Shown here piece after piece: positions 42,813-49,508 of a DNA stretch of 49,508 nucleotides (positions within the stretch are counted from its first letter, which is position 1; the number at the start of each line of letters is the position of its first letter). Source of the DNA: Oscillospiraceae bacterium (GTDB taxonomy: Bacteria; Bacillota; Clostridia; Oscillospirales; Ruminococcaceae). The notes under the pieces are model-generated. The model was not told the DNA's origin, did no database searches, and saw nothing but the letters and a program-made list of their open reading frames with translations. Made by a program: the position numbers and the translations under genes. The stretch covers positions 1 to 49,508 of the forward strand of contig JAFSFT010000025.1 of assembly GCA_017435045.1 (NCBI GenBank), in the 5' to 3' direction.

Positions 42813-44432
42813 ATGGTAAAATATGTAGGCACACCGGCATCCGGCGGTCTCACACTGGCAAAAATCAAAATTGTAAACCGACGCATAGCAGGTTTCAAGC
42901 GTGTGGTACTTGCACCCCATCGCGAAAAAGCTCTGTTCAATGCGGCTGTCATTCTGGCAAAGGACGAGATTAAAACCCTTATGGAGCATGCCTCTGCCCA
43001 GCATCAGGACATACTTAACTTTCAGGTTGTTATGCTGGATGACGAAGGTTTGCGTAATCTTATTTTAAGTCAGATAGAAGAGCAGGTGGGTGCTGCCCGT
43101 GCAGTAGAACTGGCAATGGAAGAATACTGCGACCGAATGAAAAATGTGGGGGATGAATATCTGGCTCAGCGTGCCAGCGATATCCGCGATGCACTCACCC
43201 GTGTTATCGATATTCTGGACGGCAGAAACCGCGAGCGTTTTGTTCTTACCGAGCCTTGCATTATAGTTGCCGACGAGATTTTGCCAAGTGACCTTGCAGT
43301 TATTGACCGCAAATTTGCGATGGGCTTTATCACCGAGGGCGGCAGTTACCATAACCACGCAAATATAATTGCCCGCACAACGGGTACTCCATCAGTGTGC
43401 GGTGTGGACAGCGAGATTTTAAATCCGCTCAATGACGGCAAAATGGTGGCTATGGACGGCTATACAGGCGAGGTTTTTGTTGCACCTACCGAGGAAATCA
43501 CTGCAATCTTTCACCATAAAATGAGCCTTGAACACCGTCAGAGCGTAAAACAGCAGCAGCTGCGGGATGCAGTTGTACGCACAGCAAAGGGCGAGGAGAT
43601 TGCAATCTACGCCAACTGCAATGACCCAAAGGATATTGCACTGGCAATCAACAACGGTGCACAGGGCATCGGCCTTGTACGCAGCGAAATCCTATTTATG
43701 AGCACTACATACAACCTTACACTGCCAAGCCAGATACGCTTTTATACCGAGTGTATCCGTGCGGCAAAGGGGCACGAAATTACAATCCGCACCTTTGATA
43801 TAGGTGCTGACAAACCGCTTGAAAACCTCAATCTGGAAAAGGAACCTAATCCTGCACTGGGCATGCGCGGCGTACGTCTTATGTACAGCCAGCCACAGCT
43901 GTTTGAAACACAGATTGAGGCCTTGCTGGTATCTGCTGACCGCTGCGGAAAAATCAATGTTATGATACCTATGGTATGTGTGGAAAACGATATTGCCGAT
44001 TATTTTGAAATGGTGGAAAGGGTAAAGGAACGCCTTTTCAAAGAGGGTACTATCAGCCGTGACAACATCTGCTGGGGGATTATGATAGAAACCCCGTCGG
44101 CTGCTCTTATCAGTGAAGAACTTGCAAAGTATGTAAACTTCTTCTCCATCGGCACCAACGACCTTACACAGTATGTGCTTGCGGCAGACCGCATCAACAC
44201 AAATGCGGCACGCTATTACAATCCTGCACATCCTGCTGTGGTAAAGCTTATTGAGATGACTGTGGCAAGTGCCGAAAAATACGGCCTCAAGGTAAGTGTA
44301 TGCGGCGAAAGTGCGGCGGATTTTGAAAGTGCAAAAATCTACATAGATAAAGGCGTACGCTGTCTGTCTATGGCACAGAATGCCATGCTGGCAATCAAGG
44401 AACGTCTGATAGACGAATTTTCTGCACTCTGA
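42813..44432 (+). CDS. ptsI: PTS enzyme I (PEP-protein phosphotransferase) with variant active-site loop
   Basis: A 539-aa protein with the EI domain order: N-terminal HPr-binding and phosphohistidine part (about 1 to 225) and PEP-binding barrel (about 255 to 535). PEP-site motifs include GLVRSEILFM, PALGMRGVRLM and the Cys in VCGESA. The loop that carries the phosphorylated His normally reads GG(R)TSHxAI; here it is GGSYHNHANIIAR, with His182 in the expected place and His180 two residues before it. No HPr gene is adjacent. It may still be EI, or a regulatory PEP-dependent kinase. GGAGG precedes the ATG at 42813. Confidence 0.85.
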   Translation: MVKYVGTPASGGLTLAKIKIVNRRIAGFKRVVLAPHREKALFNAAVILAKDEIKTLMEHASAQHQDILNFQVVMLDDEGLRNLILSQIEEQVGAARAVELAMEEYCDRMKNVGDEYLAQRASDIRDALTRVIDILDGRNRERFVLTEPCIIVADEILPSDLAVIDRKFAMGFITEGGSYHNHANIIARTTGTPSVCGVDSEILNPLNDGKMVAMDGYTGEVFVAPTEEITAIFHHKMSLEHRQSVKQQQLRDAVVRTAKGEEIAIYANCNDPKDIALAINNGAQGIGLVRSEILFMSTTYNLTLPSQIRFYTECIRAAKGHEITIRTFDIGADKPLENLNLEKEPNPALGMRGVRLMYSQPQLFETQIEALLVSADRCGKINVMIPMVCVENDIADYFEMVERVKERLFKEGTISRDNICWGIMIETPSAALISEELAKYVNFFSIGTNDLTQYVLAADRINTNAARYYNPAHPAVVKLIEMTVASAEKYGLKVSVCGESAADFESAKIYIDKGVRCLSMAQNAMLAIKERLIDEFSAL

Positions 44433-44586
44433 CACAATTTTATGGTGGAAATTTAATCGCAAAAGTGATAATATAAAAACAGAAAGAACAGTATTGTTCT
44501 GTGTTAATATGCGGAAAAGGCAGATTATAACAGGCGCAATGCTGAAAAATACAAAACCGCAAATGGTTTGCAAAGGAGGTAAGTGT

Positions 44587-44910
44587 ATGAAACTTATTCT
44601 TGCTATTATCAACAAGGAAGACTCTCAGGAAGTTTCCCATTCTCTCACAAAGGAAAGATACTCTGTTACAAAGCTTGCAACACAGGGCGGCTTTCTTATG
44701 AGCGGCAACATCACACTCATCATCGGTACAGAGGATGAAAAGGTAGACCGTGCCATCGAAATCATCAAGGAACACTCCCGTCAGCGCAAGGAAATTGTGC
44801 CATCCACAGCTACATACGGCATAGGTGTAACAACATCCTTCCCACTGGAAGTAACAGTTGGCGGTGCAACAATTTTTGTTCTCGACGTTGACAGATTTGA
44901 GAAAGCATAA
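44587..44910 (+). CDS. darA: Cyclic-di-AMP receptor protein DarA (PstA)
   Basis: A 107-aa PII-like protein that binds c-di-AMP as a trimer. The family pattern is visible: MKLILAIINKEDSQEV start, KLATQGGFLMSGN (residues 29 to 41), and VGGATIFVLDVDRFEK end. AAAGGAGG sits before the ATG at 44587; earlier in-frame starts are rejected. It overlaps the next gene by one base (TAATG), so DarA and HolB are coupled. Its gene order next to holB and ricT matches Bacillus, where darA lies in the same cluster. Confidence 0.93.
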   Translation: MKLILAIINKEDSQEVSHSLTKERYSVTKLATQGGFLMSGNITLIIGTEDEKVDRAIEIIKEHSRQRKEIVPSTATYGIGVTTSFPLEVTVGGATIFVLDVDRFEKA

Positions 44911-45773
44911 TGTTTATAAACAGCTTTACAGGCAATAGAAATACTGTGCTGAGTCTGGCGGAAAGCATAAAATCCTCCGGGCTCAGCCATGCTATGCTTA
45001 TTTTTGCCAAAGAAGGCTGCGGTGCAAACTTTTTTGCGAAATTGCTGGCAGCAGATATTATAAATGGCAACGAAGCTGACCTGCGGCTTATAAACGAGGA
45101 AGCACATCAACAGGTGCAGATTATCAAAGGCAGCGGTGCATCGGGACAGATAAAGGTAGACAGCGTCCGTGCCATCAACGAAAATGTCAACTTTTCTTCC
45201 CTCGGCGGCGAAAAAAGGGTGGTTATCATCCAGAACTGCGAAAACTTCAACACCAGCAGTGCCAATGCCCTGCTTAAAAATCTTGAGGAGCCAAAGGACG
45301 ACATCACCTATATTCTTACCACCACAGATACCTCAAAAATTCTTTCCACCATACGTTCCCGCTGTCAGATGTACTCTCTCTCCCAGCCAACAATGGAGCA
45401 GGCAAGAGAATATTTTGCGGATTTTGACAGTGCCGAAAAAGAGGAGATTATATCCATATATAACGGCAATATAGGTATGGTTAAGGACGCACTGGAAAGT
45501 CCAAAACGTTTTGAAATTCTGCAAAGGGCGCTTAAGGCACAGAAATGTATACAGAATGGCGACGACTATGCACTGGCAAAACTTATGTATTCCTTCAACA
45601 AGAAAAAGGACGAGCTGGTGTTGTTCTTTAAGGATATGGAGTATATCTGTGCCGCAAATCTTTCTCCGTCCGCTATTGCTGTGCTTAACGCGGTCACATC
45701 AGCCAAAAATGCAATGGAACGCAATGCAAACCTTGCACTTGTAATGCAGAATTTTATAATTGCAGTAAGCTGA
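44910..45773 (+). CDS. holB: DNA polymerase III delta-prime subunit
   Basis: A 287-aa clamp-loader subunit with an AAA+ fold. LSHAMLIFAKEGCGANFFAK occupies the P-loop region without a functional Walker A, as expected for delta-prime. IKVDSVRAIN, VVIIQNCENFNTSSANALLKNLEEP (Walker B region) and the SRC motif (IRSRCQMYSL) are present. The C-terminal collar is short, and the usual zinc-binding Cys set is missing. The ATG at 44910 overlaps the darA stop. Confidence 0.88.
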   Translation: MFINSFTGNRNTVLSLAESIKSSGLSHAMLIFAKEGCGANFFAKLLAADIINGNEADLRLINEEAHQQVQIIKGSGASGQIKVDSVRAINENVNFSSLGGEKRVVIIQNCENFNTSSANALLKNLEEPKDDITYILTTTDTSKILSTIRSRCQMYSLSQPTMEQAREYFADFDSAEKEEIISIYNGNIGMVKDALESPKRFEILQRALKAQKCIQNGDDYALAKLMYSFNKKKDELVLFFKDMEYICAANLSPSAIAVLNAVTSAKNAMERNANLALVMQNFIIAVS

Positions 45774-45881
45774 AAGGCGTATTGCTGCAATCCGTTTTGC
45801 AACAGTTTGACACAGAGCACAATCTGCGGTATATTGTTGTAGAATTTTATAATAAAGAAAAATAAACCTATAGGAGTTTTT

Positions 45882-46763
45882 ATGATAAAAGTTGTAGGCG
45901 TACGCTTTAAAACAGGCGGTAAAGTTTACTTTTTTGACCCACAGGAATTTGATATAAAAAAAGGTGACTATGTAATTGTGGACACTGCACGCGGTCTGGA
46001 ATGCGGTCTCTGCGTTCAGGGTGTTCACGAGGAAAGCACAGACAAGATTGTCCGTCCTCTCAAGGCGGTTAACCGCATTGCATCCCCACAGGATGTGGAA
46101 AAGATGCAGCAGAACCGCAAGGATGAGAAAAAAGCCTTTGACATCTGTCTGGAAAAAATTGCAAAGCATAAACTGGAGATGAAGCTTATTGACGTAGAGT
46201 ATACCTTTGACAGAAGCAAGGTGTTGTTCTACTTTACAGCCGACGGCCGTGTGGACTTTCGCGAGCTGGTAAAGGAGCTTGCACAGGTATTCCGCACAAG
46301 AATCGAGCTGCGTCAGATTGGTGTGCGAGACGAAAGCAAGATGATGGGCGGCGTAGGTGTATGCGGTCAGCAGTTCTGCTGTTCCCGTTTTCTTTCTGAC
46401 TTCACACCTGTAAGTATCAAAATGGCAAAGGAACAGGGACTCAGCCTTAATCCAAGCAAAATAAGCGGCAGCTGCGGCAGACTTATGTGCTGCTTAAGCT
46501 ACGAACAGCCTGCATACGAACACCTCAACAGCATTACACCGGGTGTGGGCAGCCTGGTAAAGACAAGCGAGGGCAATGGCATTGTAACCGAGGTAAGCCT
46601 GCTCAGAAGCATGCTCAAGGTTCGCCTTGATAAAAATAAAGAGGGCATCCCAAAGGAATTTGCTCTTAAGGACGTTACAGTGCTCAAGCGTGTAAACGGC
46701 AATAAAAAATCCAGTTCTGCAGATCAGGCAAGCGAAAAAGAACTGCGTGCACTGGAAGATTAA
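45882..46763 (+). CDS. ricT: RicT (YaaT), PSP1-domain component of the Ric complex
   Basis: A 293-aa protein with the PSP1/RicT pattern: VGVRFKTGGKVYFFDP start, VEYTFDRSKVLFYFTADGRVDFRELVKEL core, and a cysteine-rich CGQQFCCSRFL plus CGRLMCCLSYE segment (near 165 to 210) that carries Fe-S ligands. In Bacillus, RicA-RicF-RicT stimulates RNase Y processing and Spo0A phosphorylation, relevant because spo0A is in this window. ATAGGAG precedes the ATG, and a terminator follows. Confidence 0.9.
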   Translation: MIKVVGVRFKTGGKVYFFDPQEFDIKKGDYVIVDTARGLECGLCVQGVHEESTDKIVRPLKAVNRIASPQDVEKMQQNRKDEKKAFDICLEKIAKHKLEMKLIDVEYTFDRSKVLFYFTADGRVDFRELVKELAQVFRTRIELRQIGVRDESKMMGGVGVCGQQFCCSRFLSDFTPVSIKMAKEQGLSLNPSKISGSCGRLMCCLSYEQPAYEHLNSITPGVGSLVKTSEGNGIVTEVSLLRSMLKVRLDKNKEGIPKEFALKDVTVLKRVNGNKKSSSADQASEKELRALED

Positions 46764-46786
46764 AAATTATAAATCGGATATTCCTG

Positions 46787-46818
46787 ACGGAGACAGCTGC
46801 GGTCTGTCTCCGTTTTTT
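46787..46818 (+). terminator. Terminator after ricT
   Basis: A 10-base perfect stem (ACGGAGACAG against CTGTCTCCGT) with a 7-base loop, followed by a T run. Confidence 0.92.
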
Positions 46819-47091
46819 GCACAATGAAAAGCTGCATCAAGCTTAAATGCTGTTATTGCAGTGCGAAGTAATATTGCCTTTCACAGCAAAAAACGCAGAC
46901 TTTATGCTGAAAAAGGTGTAGAAAGCAGAGATTATACTGTTGCGCAAACGGGCTGTATGCAGAGAAAATACAGCCGTCCGTAAACCTTACAAAATGAGCA
47001 TTTTGACGGATTTTAGTCACTTTCATTTGTTTCTTTATACAATTAGCACAAGCTAACTTTAGAAAAATTAGTGAAAATGTATAGAAAAGGC
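46819..47091. other. Intergenic stretch with no gene seen
   Basis: The gap between the ricT terminator and the ferredoxin promoter shows no convincing open frame. It contains a GGCTGTA-N11-TACAGCC hairpin (about 46955 to 46979) and an AAAATGAGCATTTT palindrome. It could hold a small RNA, but I see no recognisable family. Confidence 0.4.
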
Positions 47092-47120
47092 TTGATAATA
47101 TTTTGATTATGTGCTATATT
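47092..47120 (+). promoter_or_regulatory. Strong sigma-A promoter of the ferredoxin gene
   Basis: -35 TTGATA (47092 to 47097), a 17-base spacer, and -10 TATATT (47115 to 47120). A 58-base leader separates it from the ferredoxin ATG. Confidence 0.75.
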
Positions 47121-47130
47121 AAATCCATAA

Positions 47131-47161
47131 TAATCACACCAGTGATTAAAGTACGTACTTT
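47131..47161 (+). promoter_or_regulatory. Two adjacent hairpins in the ferredoxin mRNA leader
   Basis: TAATCAC-ACCA-GTGATTA (47131 to 47148) is followed at once by the perfect palindrome AAAGTACGTACTTT (47148 to 47161), just before the GGAGG at 47166 to 47170. They may stabilise the message or act as a protein-binding site. Confidence 0.45.
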
Positions 47162-47178
47162 TATAGGAGGAAAATATT

Positions 47179-47346
47179 ATGGCATACAAAATTACTGATG
47201 CTTGCATCGCATGTGGTGTTTGTGCAGGTGAATGTCCAGTAGGTGCTATCGCTGAAGGTGATGGCAAATACGAAATCGACGCAGGTGCTTGCCTCGACTG
47301 TGGCGCATGTGAAGCTGCTTGCCCAACAGGTGCTATCGAAGCATAA
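47179..47346 (+). CDS. 2[4Fe-4S] ferredoxin
   Basis: A 55-aa clostridial-type ferredoxin with two cluster motifs: CIACGVCAGECP (from residue 9) and CLDCGACEAACP (from residue 38). It is the likely electron carrier for the hydrogenase and other redox enzymes. TAGGAGG lies before the ATG, behind a strong promoter and leader hairpins. Codons (GGT, GCT, ATC, GAA) are those of highly expressed genes. A strong terminator makes it monocistronic. Its position between ricT and rsmI is unusual for a ferredoxin. Confidence 0.97.
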   Translation: MAYKITDACIACGVCAGECPVGAIAEGDGKYEIDAGACLDCGACEAACPTGAIEA

Positions 47347-47380
47347 TTATTGAGATTATAATTAAATATCGATAAAAAGT

Positions 47381-47408
47381 ATCTCCCCAACAGGGGAGAT
47401 ATTTTTTT
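47381..47408 (+). terminator. Terminator after the ferredoxin gene
   Basis: An 8-base perfect stem (ATCTCCCC against GGGGAGAT) with an AACA loop, followed by ATTTTTTT. Confidence 0.95.
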
Positions 47409-47559
47409 GTATATATCGGTACATTGAAAAGCAGATATATATTTTTAATTGTAAACTGTACTGAAAAATGATATCATAATATAAATAAGAAAATACACAT
47501 AACAGTACCGCTGTACATTGCGTACAGAAATATAAAAATTAATTGCGAAAGGCAGAGCT

Positions 47560-48402
47560 ATGGCAGGTGTTATATATGTAGTTGCCACACCAATCGGCAA
47601 CCTTAACGATTTGACCCCACGTATGAAGGAGGCGTTTGAAACTGCGGATTTTATTGCGGCAGAGGACACCCGTGTTACAGTAAAGCTGCTTAACCATCTG
47701 GACATAAAAAAGCCGATGATAAGCTATTACGAGCATAACCTTAAGGATAAGGGCGAATATATAATTTCCCGTGTGCTTGCAGGGGAAAGCTGTGCAGTAT
47801 GCAGCGACGCAGGCACTCCATGCATCAGCGATCCGGGCGAAATTCTGGTAAAACAGGCCCACGCACACGGCATACGGGTAATCCCTGTAACAGGGCCAAG
47901 TGCGGTTATAACAGCACTTTCGGTCAGCGGACAGAACACAGGCCGTTTCTGTTTTGAAGGCTTTCTTTCCACAGCAAAAAAACAGCGACTGGAGCATCTG
48001 GAACAGGTTAAAGGCGAAACACGCACAATGATATTTTACGAAGCACCACATAAACTGCTCAACACCCTTAAAGATTTTAAGGAATATTTCGGTGCTGACC
48101 GCAGCCTTACAGTTGCAAGGGAGCTGACCAAGCTGCACGAGCAGATATGGCTTACCACAGTGGGCGAGGCACTGGATTTCTATACTGAAAACAGCCCGAA
48201 AGGCGAGTTCGTGCTCATTGTTGCAGGCGGTGTTTTTGAAACTGCCGAGGCCGAGCTTACACTGGAGCAGGTGGCAGAAAAATGTATTGCAATAATGGAA
48301 AGCGAAAATCTTCCGCTTAAAGAGGCTGCAAAGCAGGCCTGTGCAAAGACAAAATTCTCCAAAAGCGAGGTTTATAAGGCAGCCCAGAGTTTAAGGGGGT
48401 AA
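47560..48402 (+). CDS. rsmI: 16S rRNA 2'-O-ribose C1402 methyltransferase
   Basis: A 280-aa tetrapyrrole-methylase-fold enzyme of the RsmI family. Signatures are YVVATPIGNLNDLTPR (residues 6 to 21), AAEDTRVT, SDAGTPCISDPG and VTGPSAVITALSVSG. The C-terminal region (about 225 to 280) is the usual short helical tail. It methylates C1402 of 16S rRNA with SAM. AAAGGCAG precedes the ATG. It is six bases upstream of the phosphodiesterase gene, so the two are co-transcribed. Nearness to holB and ricT matches the Bacillus neighbourhood. Confidence 0.94.
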   Translation: MAGVIYVVATPIGNLNDLTPRMKEAFETADFIAAEDTRVTVKLLNHLDIKKPMISYYEHNLKDKGEYIISRVLAGESCAVCSDAGTPCISDPGEILVKQAHAHGIRVIPVTGPSAVITALSVSGQNTGRFCFEGFLSTAKKQRLEHLEQVKGETRTMIFYEAPHKLLNTLKDFKEYFGADRSLTVARELTKLHEQIWLTTVGEALDFYTENSPKGEFVLIVAGGVFETAEAELTLEQVAEKCIAIMESENLPLKEAAKQACAKTKFSKSEVYKAAQSLRG

Positions 48403-48408
48403 CAACCT

Positions 48409-48891
48409 ATGAAATGGCTTATAATCAGCGACACCCACGGCTATTATGCCGAACTTAGCACCATTCTGGAAACGGAAAAAGAGATAAAAGATGTTATCTT
48501 TCTGGGTGATGGTCTTTCCGATATTGACCGTGCAAAGCTGGAATATCCCGACCGCAGCTTTATCTGTGTAAAAGGCAACTGCGATTTGTTCAGCAAGGCT
48601 CCATCTATGGATATCCTAACACTCGACGGTTACAAGGTGCTTATCACCCACGGGGACGGGTTTGATGTAAAAAGCAGCAAGCTGGGTCTGCGCCGTGCCG
48701 CAATAGGTATGGGTGCCGATATTGTACTTTACGGGCACACCCACCGACAGTACTACGAGTATCTGGAGGGGCTGTACATCTTCTGCCCGGGCAGTGTAAA
48801 GCCCGAGGCTGCAACGGGTTACATTCCCAGCTATGGAATACTGGATACATCTGAGGGCTATCCCGATATTTACAACTGCGAAATTATATAG
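48409..48891 (+). CDS. YfcE/MJ0936-type metallophosphoesterase
   Basis: A 160-aa calcineurin-like phosphodiesterase. The metal-site motifs are SDTHG (residues 8 to 12), GDGLSD (near residue 34), GNCD (near residue 58), THGDG (near residue 80) and GHTH (near residue 106). Length is typical of the YfcE family, which hydrolyses phosphodiesters; the physiological substrate is unknown. AAGGGGG precedes the ATG. It forms an operon with rsmI and ends in a terminator. Confidence 0.9.
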   Translation: MKWLIISDTHGYYAELSTILETEKEIKDVIFLGDGLSDIDRAKLEYPDRSFICVKGNCDLFSKAPSMDILTLDGYKVLITHGDGFDVKSSKLGLRRAAIGMGADIVLYGHTHRQYYEYLEGLYIFCPGSVKPEAATGYIPSYGILDTSEGYPDIYNCEII

Positions 48892-48894
48892 TAA

Positions 48895-48920
48895 AAAAGG
48901 TCAGCGAAAGCTGACCTTTT
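48895..48920 (+). terminator. Terminator after the phosphodiesterase gene
   Basis: A perfect GGTCAGC-GAAA-GCTGACC hairpin (48899 to 48916), with A and T runs on either side, so it can work on both strands. Confidence 0.92.
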
Positions 48921-49009
48921 CCTGCGTATTGCTGATACTGAAAATATTTATATTATCCATTTAGCGAGACCTAAATAAAAAACACAACTTATAATATTTA
49001 TAATAAAAT

Positions 49010-49055
49010 AATAGCACAGATACCACTAAATATAGTGTGTACTGTGCTATTTTTA
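49010..49055. terminator. Second hairpin, probably terminating the minus-strand membrane gene
   Basis: AATAGCACAG (49010 to 49019) pairs with CTGTGCTATT (49042 to 49051), with inner structure in a 22-base loop. It is flanked by T-rich sequence on both strands. It lies about 60 bases past the stop of the minus-strand gene. Confidence 0.55.
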
Positions 49056-49116
49056 TGTTTTTTCTCGTTGTGAAAATGGAAATATATTGAAATTAGACTA
49101 TTCGACATATTGGAAT

Positions 49117-49508
49117 TTATCGTTTATTGTTTCTTATAACTCTAAAGAATCCTATTGCAAAAAAGACGGCACTAACAAACAAAAATGATAATAACACTAT
49201 GAGTTGAACATTTCCGTTTAAGCATTGTTCCCAGTTGTGGAAATCTACCTGATAGGAACTGCTGGAAGATGGGCCAAACAAGACTGTTGCCACATGATTT
49301 GCACAATAAAGCGTGATTCCACTGACGGCGGTACAGATTCCTGCTTTAAGGAATGCATGAAGACGAAAGGCACATACTGCCGTACAAATAATAACAGGTA
49401 CAAAGCCGTATACAGCCATTAGAATTGCATTACCGAGCATAAACGACTGCCAGATACGGATGTGTATCATCATCAAAACTGTCAATACAAGTGTGACTGT
49501 AAAGGAAA
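49117..49508 (-). CDS. Partial membrane protein, 5' end beyond the window
   Basis: The frame stays open to the right edge, so the N-terminus is missing; only 130 codons are visible. It has at least three hydrophobic segments: LGNAILMAVYGFVPVIICTAV, AGICTAVSGITLYC and LIVLLSFLFVSAVFFAIGFF, each a likely membrane helix, and a short extracytoplasmic loop with GPSSSSSYQVDFHNWEQ-type residues. It ends FFRVIRNNKR. I do not recognise the family. A TTG at 49485 could start it, but has no good ribosome binding site. Confidence 0.55.
   Translation of the reverse strand, partial: SFTVTLVLTVLMMIHIRIWQSFMLGNAILMAVYGFVPVIICTAVCAFRLHAFLKAGICTAVSGITLYCANHVATVLFGPSSSSSYQVDFHNWEQCLNGNVQLIVLLSFLFVSAVFFAIGFFRVIRNNKR

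Noticed and set aside
49101-49107. TTCGACA, a reverse Spo0A box, near the right end
   Set aside because: It lies downstream of the minus-strand gene's stop with no promoter nearby, so it is probably chance.
1-49508. CRISPR arrays, tRNA and rRNA genes
   Set aside because: No regularly spaced direct repeats, cloverleaf sequences or rRNA segments were seen by eye; a tool-based scan could still find a short one.

Overview
This window comes from an anaerobic, endospore-forming Firmicute. The evidence is a Spo0A regulator, the SpoIVB sporulation protease, a monomeric [FeFe] hydrogenase of the group B type, an 8Fe-8S-type small ferredoxin, a bifunctional IspDF of the MEP pathway, an EcsC-family protein and a darA-holB-ricT cluster. 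Together these point to class Clostridia. Codon use and gene content suggest a gut-type Oscillospirales/Ruminococcaceae relative, but that is inference and no rRNA is present to settle it.

Region 1 (1 to about 8.3 kb, all minus strand) is accessory DNA. It ends in two genes typical of clostridial mobile elements (TnpV and a DUF6809 protein). It contains an Eco57I-like type IIG restriction-modification pair (1011-aa nuclease/methylase plus 542-aa methyltransferase) behind a small XRE-family regulator. A second, paralogous XRE regulator then leads a cassette of a zinc-ribbon protein, a membrane-anchored coiled-coil protein, a DUF2971 protein and a truncated small Cys protein at the window edge. 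Both regulators have strong sigma-A-type promoters and closely related palindromes. A short remnant of a type I specificity subunit (hsdS) lies in the cassette.

Region 2 (8.4 to 13.7 kb, minus) holds two paralogous double-domain GT2 glycosyltransferases separated by a GC-rich structured repeat, then a trigger-factor-like FKBP lipoprotein. Region 3 (13.9 to 25.6 kb) holds the hydrogenase, spo0A, an orphan ABC ATPase, spoIVB, an unusual 822-aa adenosine-deaminase-like protein with a C-terminal SLOG-like domain, a 4-hydroxybutyrate-type dehydrogenase, EcsC, ispDF and a second Spo0A paralogue. The paralogue's phosphoacceptor Asp is replaced by Glu, and tandem 0A boxes lie at its promoter.

Region 4 (25.7 to 37.6 kb) is mixed housekeeping: glpK, DUF1294, YitT, an N-acetyl sugar amidotransferase, sppA, elaA, dinB, a short QueG-like protein, a Gate-domain membrane protein, a zinc-ribbon membrane protein, hflX and an Lrp-family regulator. 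Two palindromic repeats sit between genes here. Region 5 (37.7 to 48.9 kb, plus) holds a heterodimeric ABC exporter with one degenerate ATP site, a patatin-like phospholipase, a variant PTS enzyme I, the c-di-AMP receptor darA, holB, ricT, a ferredoxin, rsmI and a YfcE-type phosphodiesterase. The window closes with a partial membrane protein on the minus strand. I saw no tRNA, rRNA or CRISPR array.

The strongest candidates for undescribed biology are the deaminase-SLOG fusion, the pseudo-receiver Spo0A paralogue wired to tandem 0A boxes, and the two-regulator restriction/DUF2971 island.
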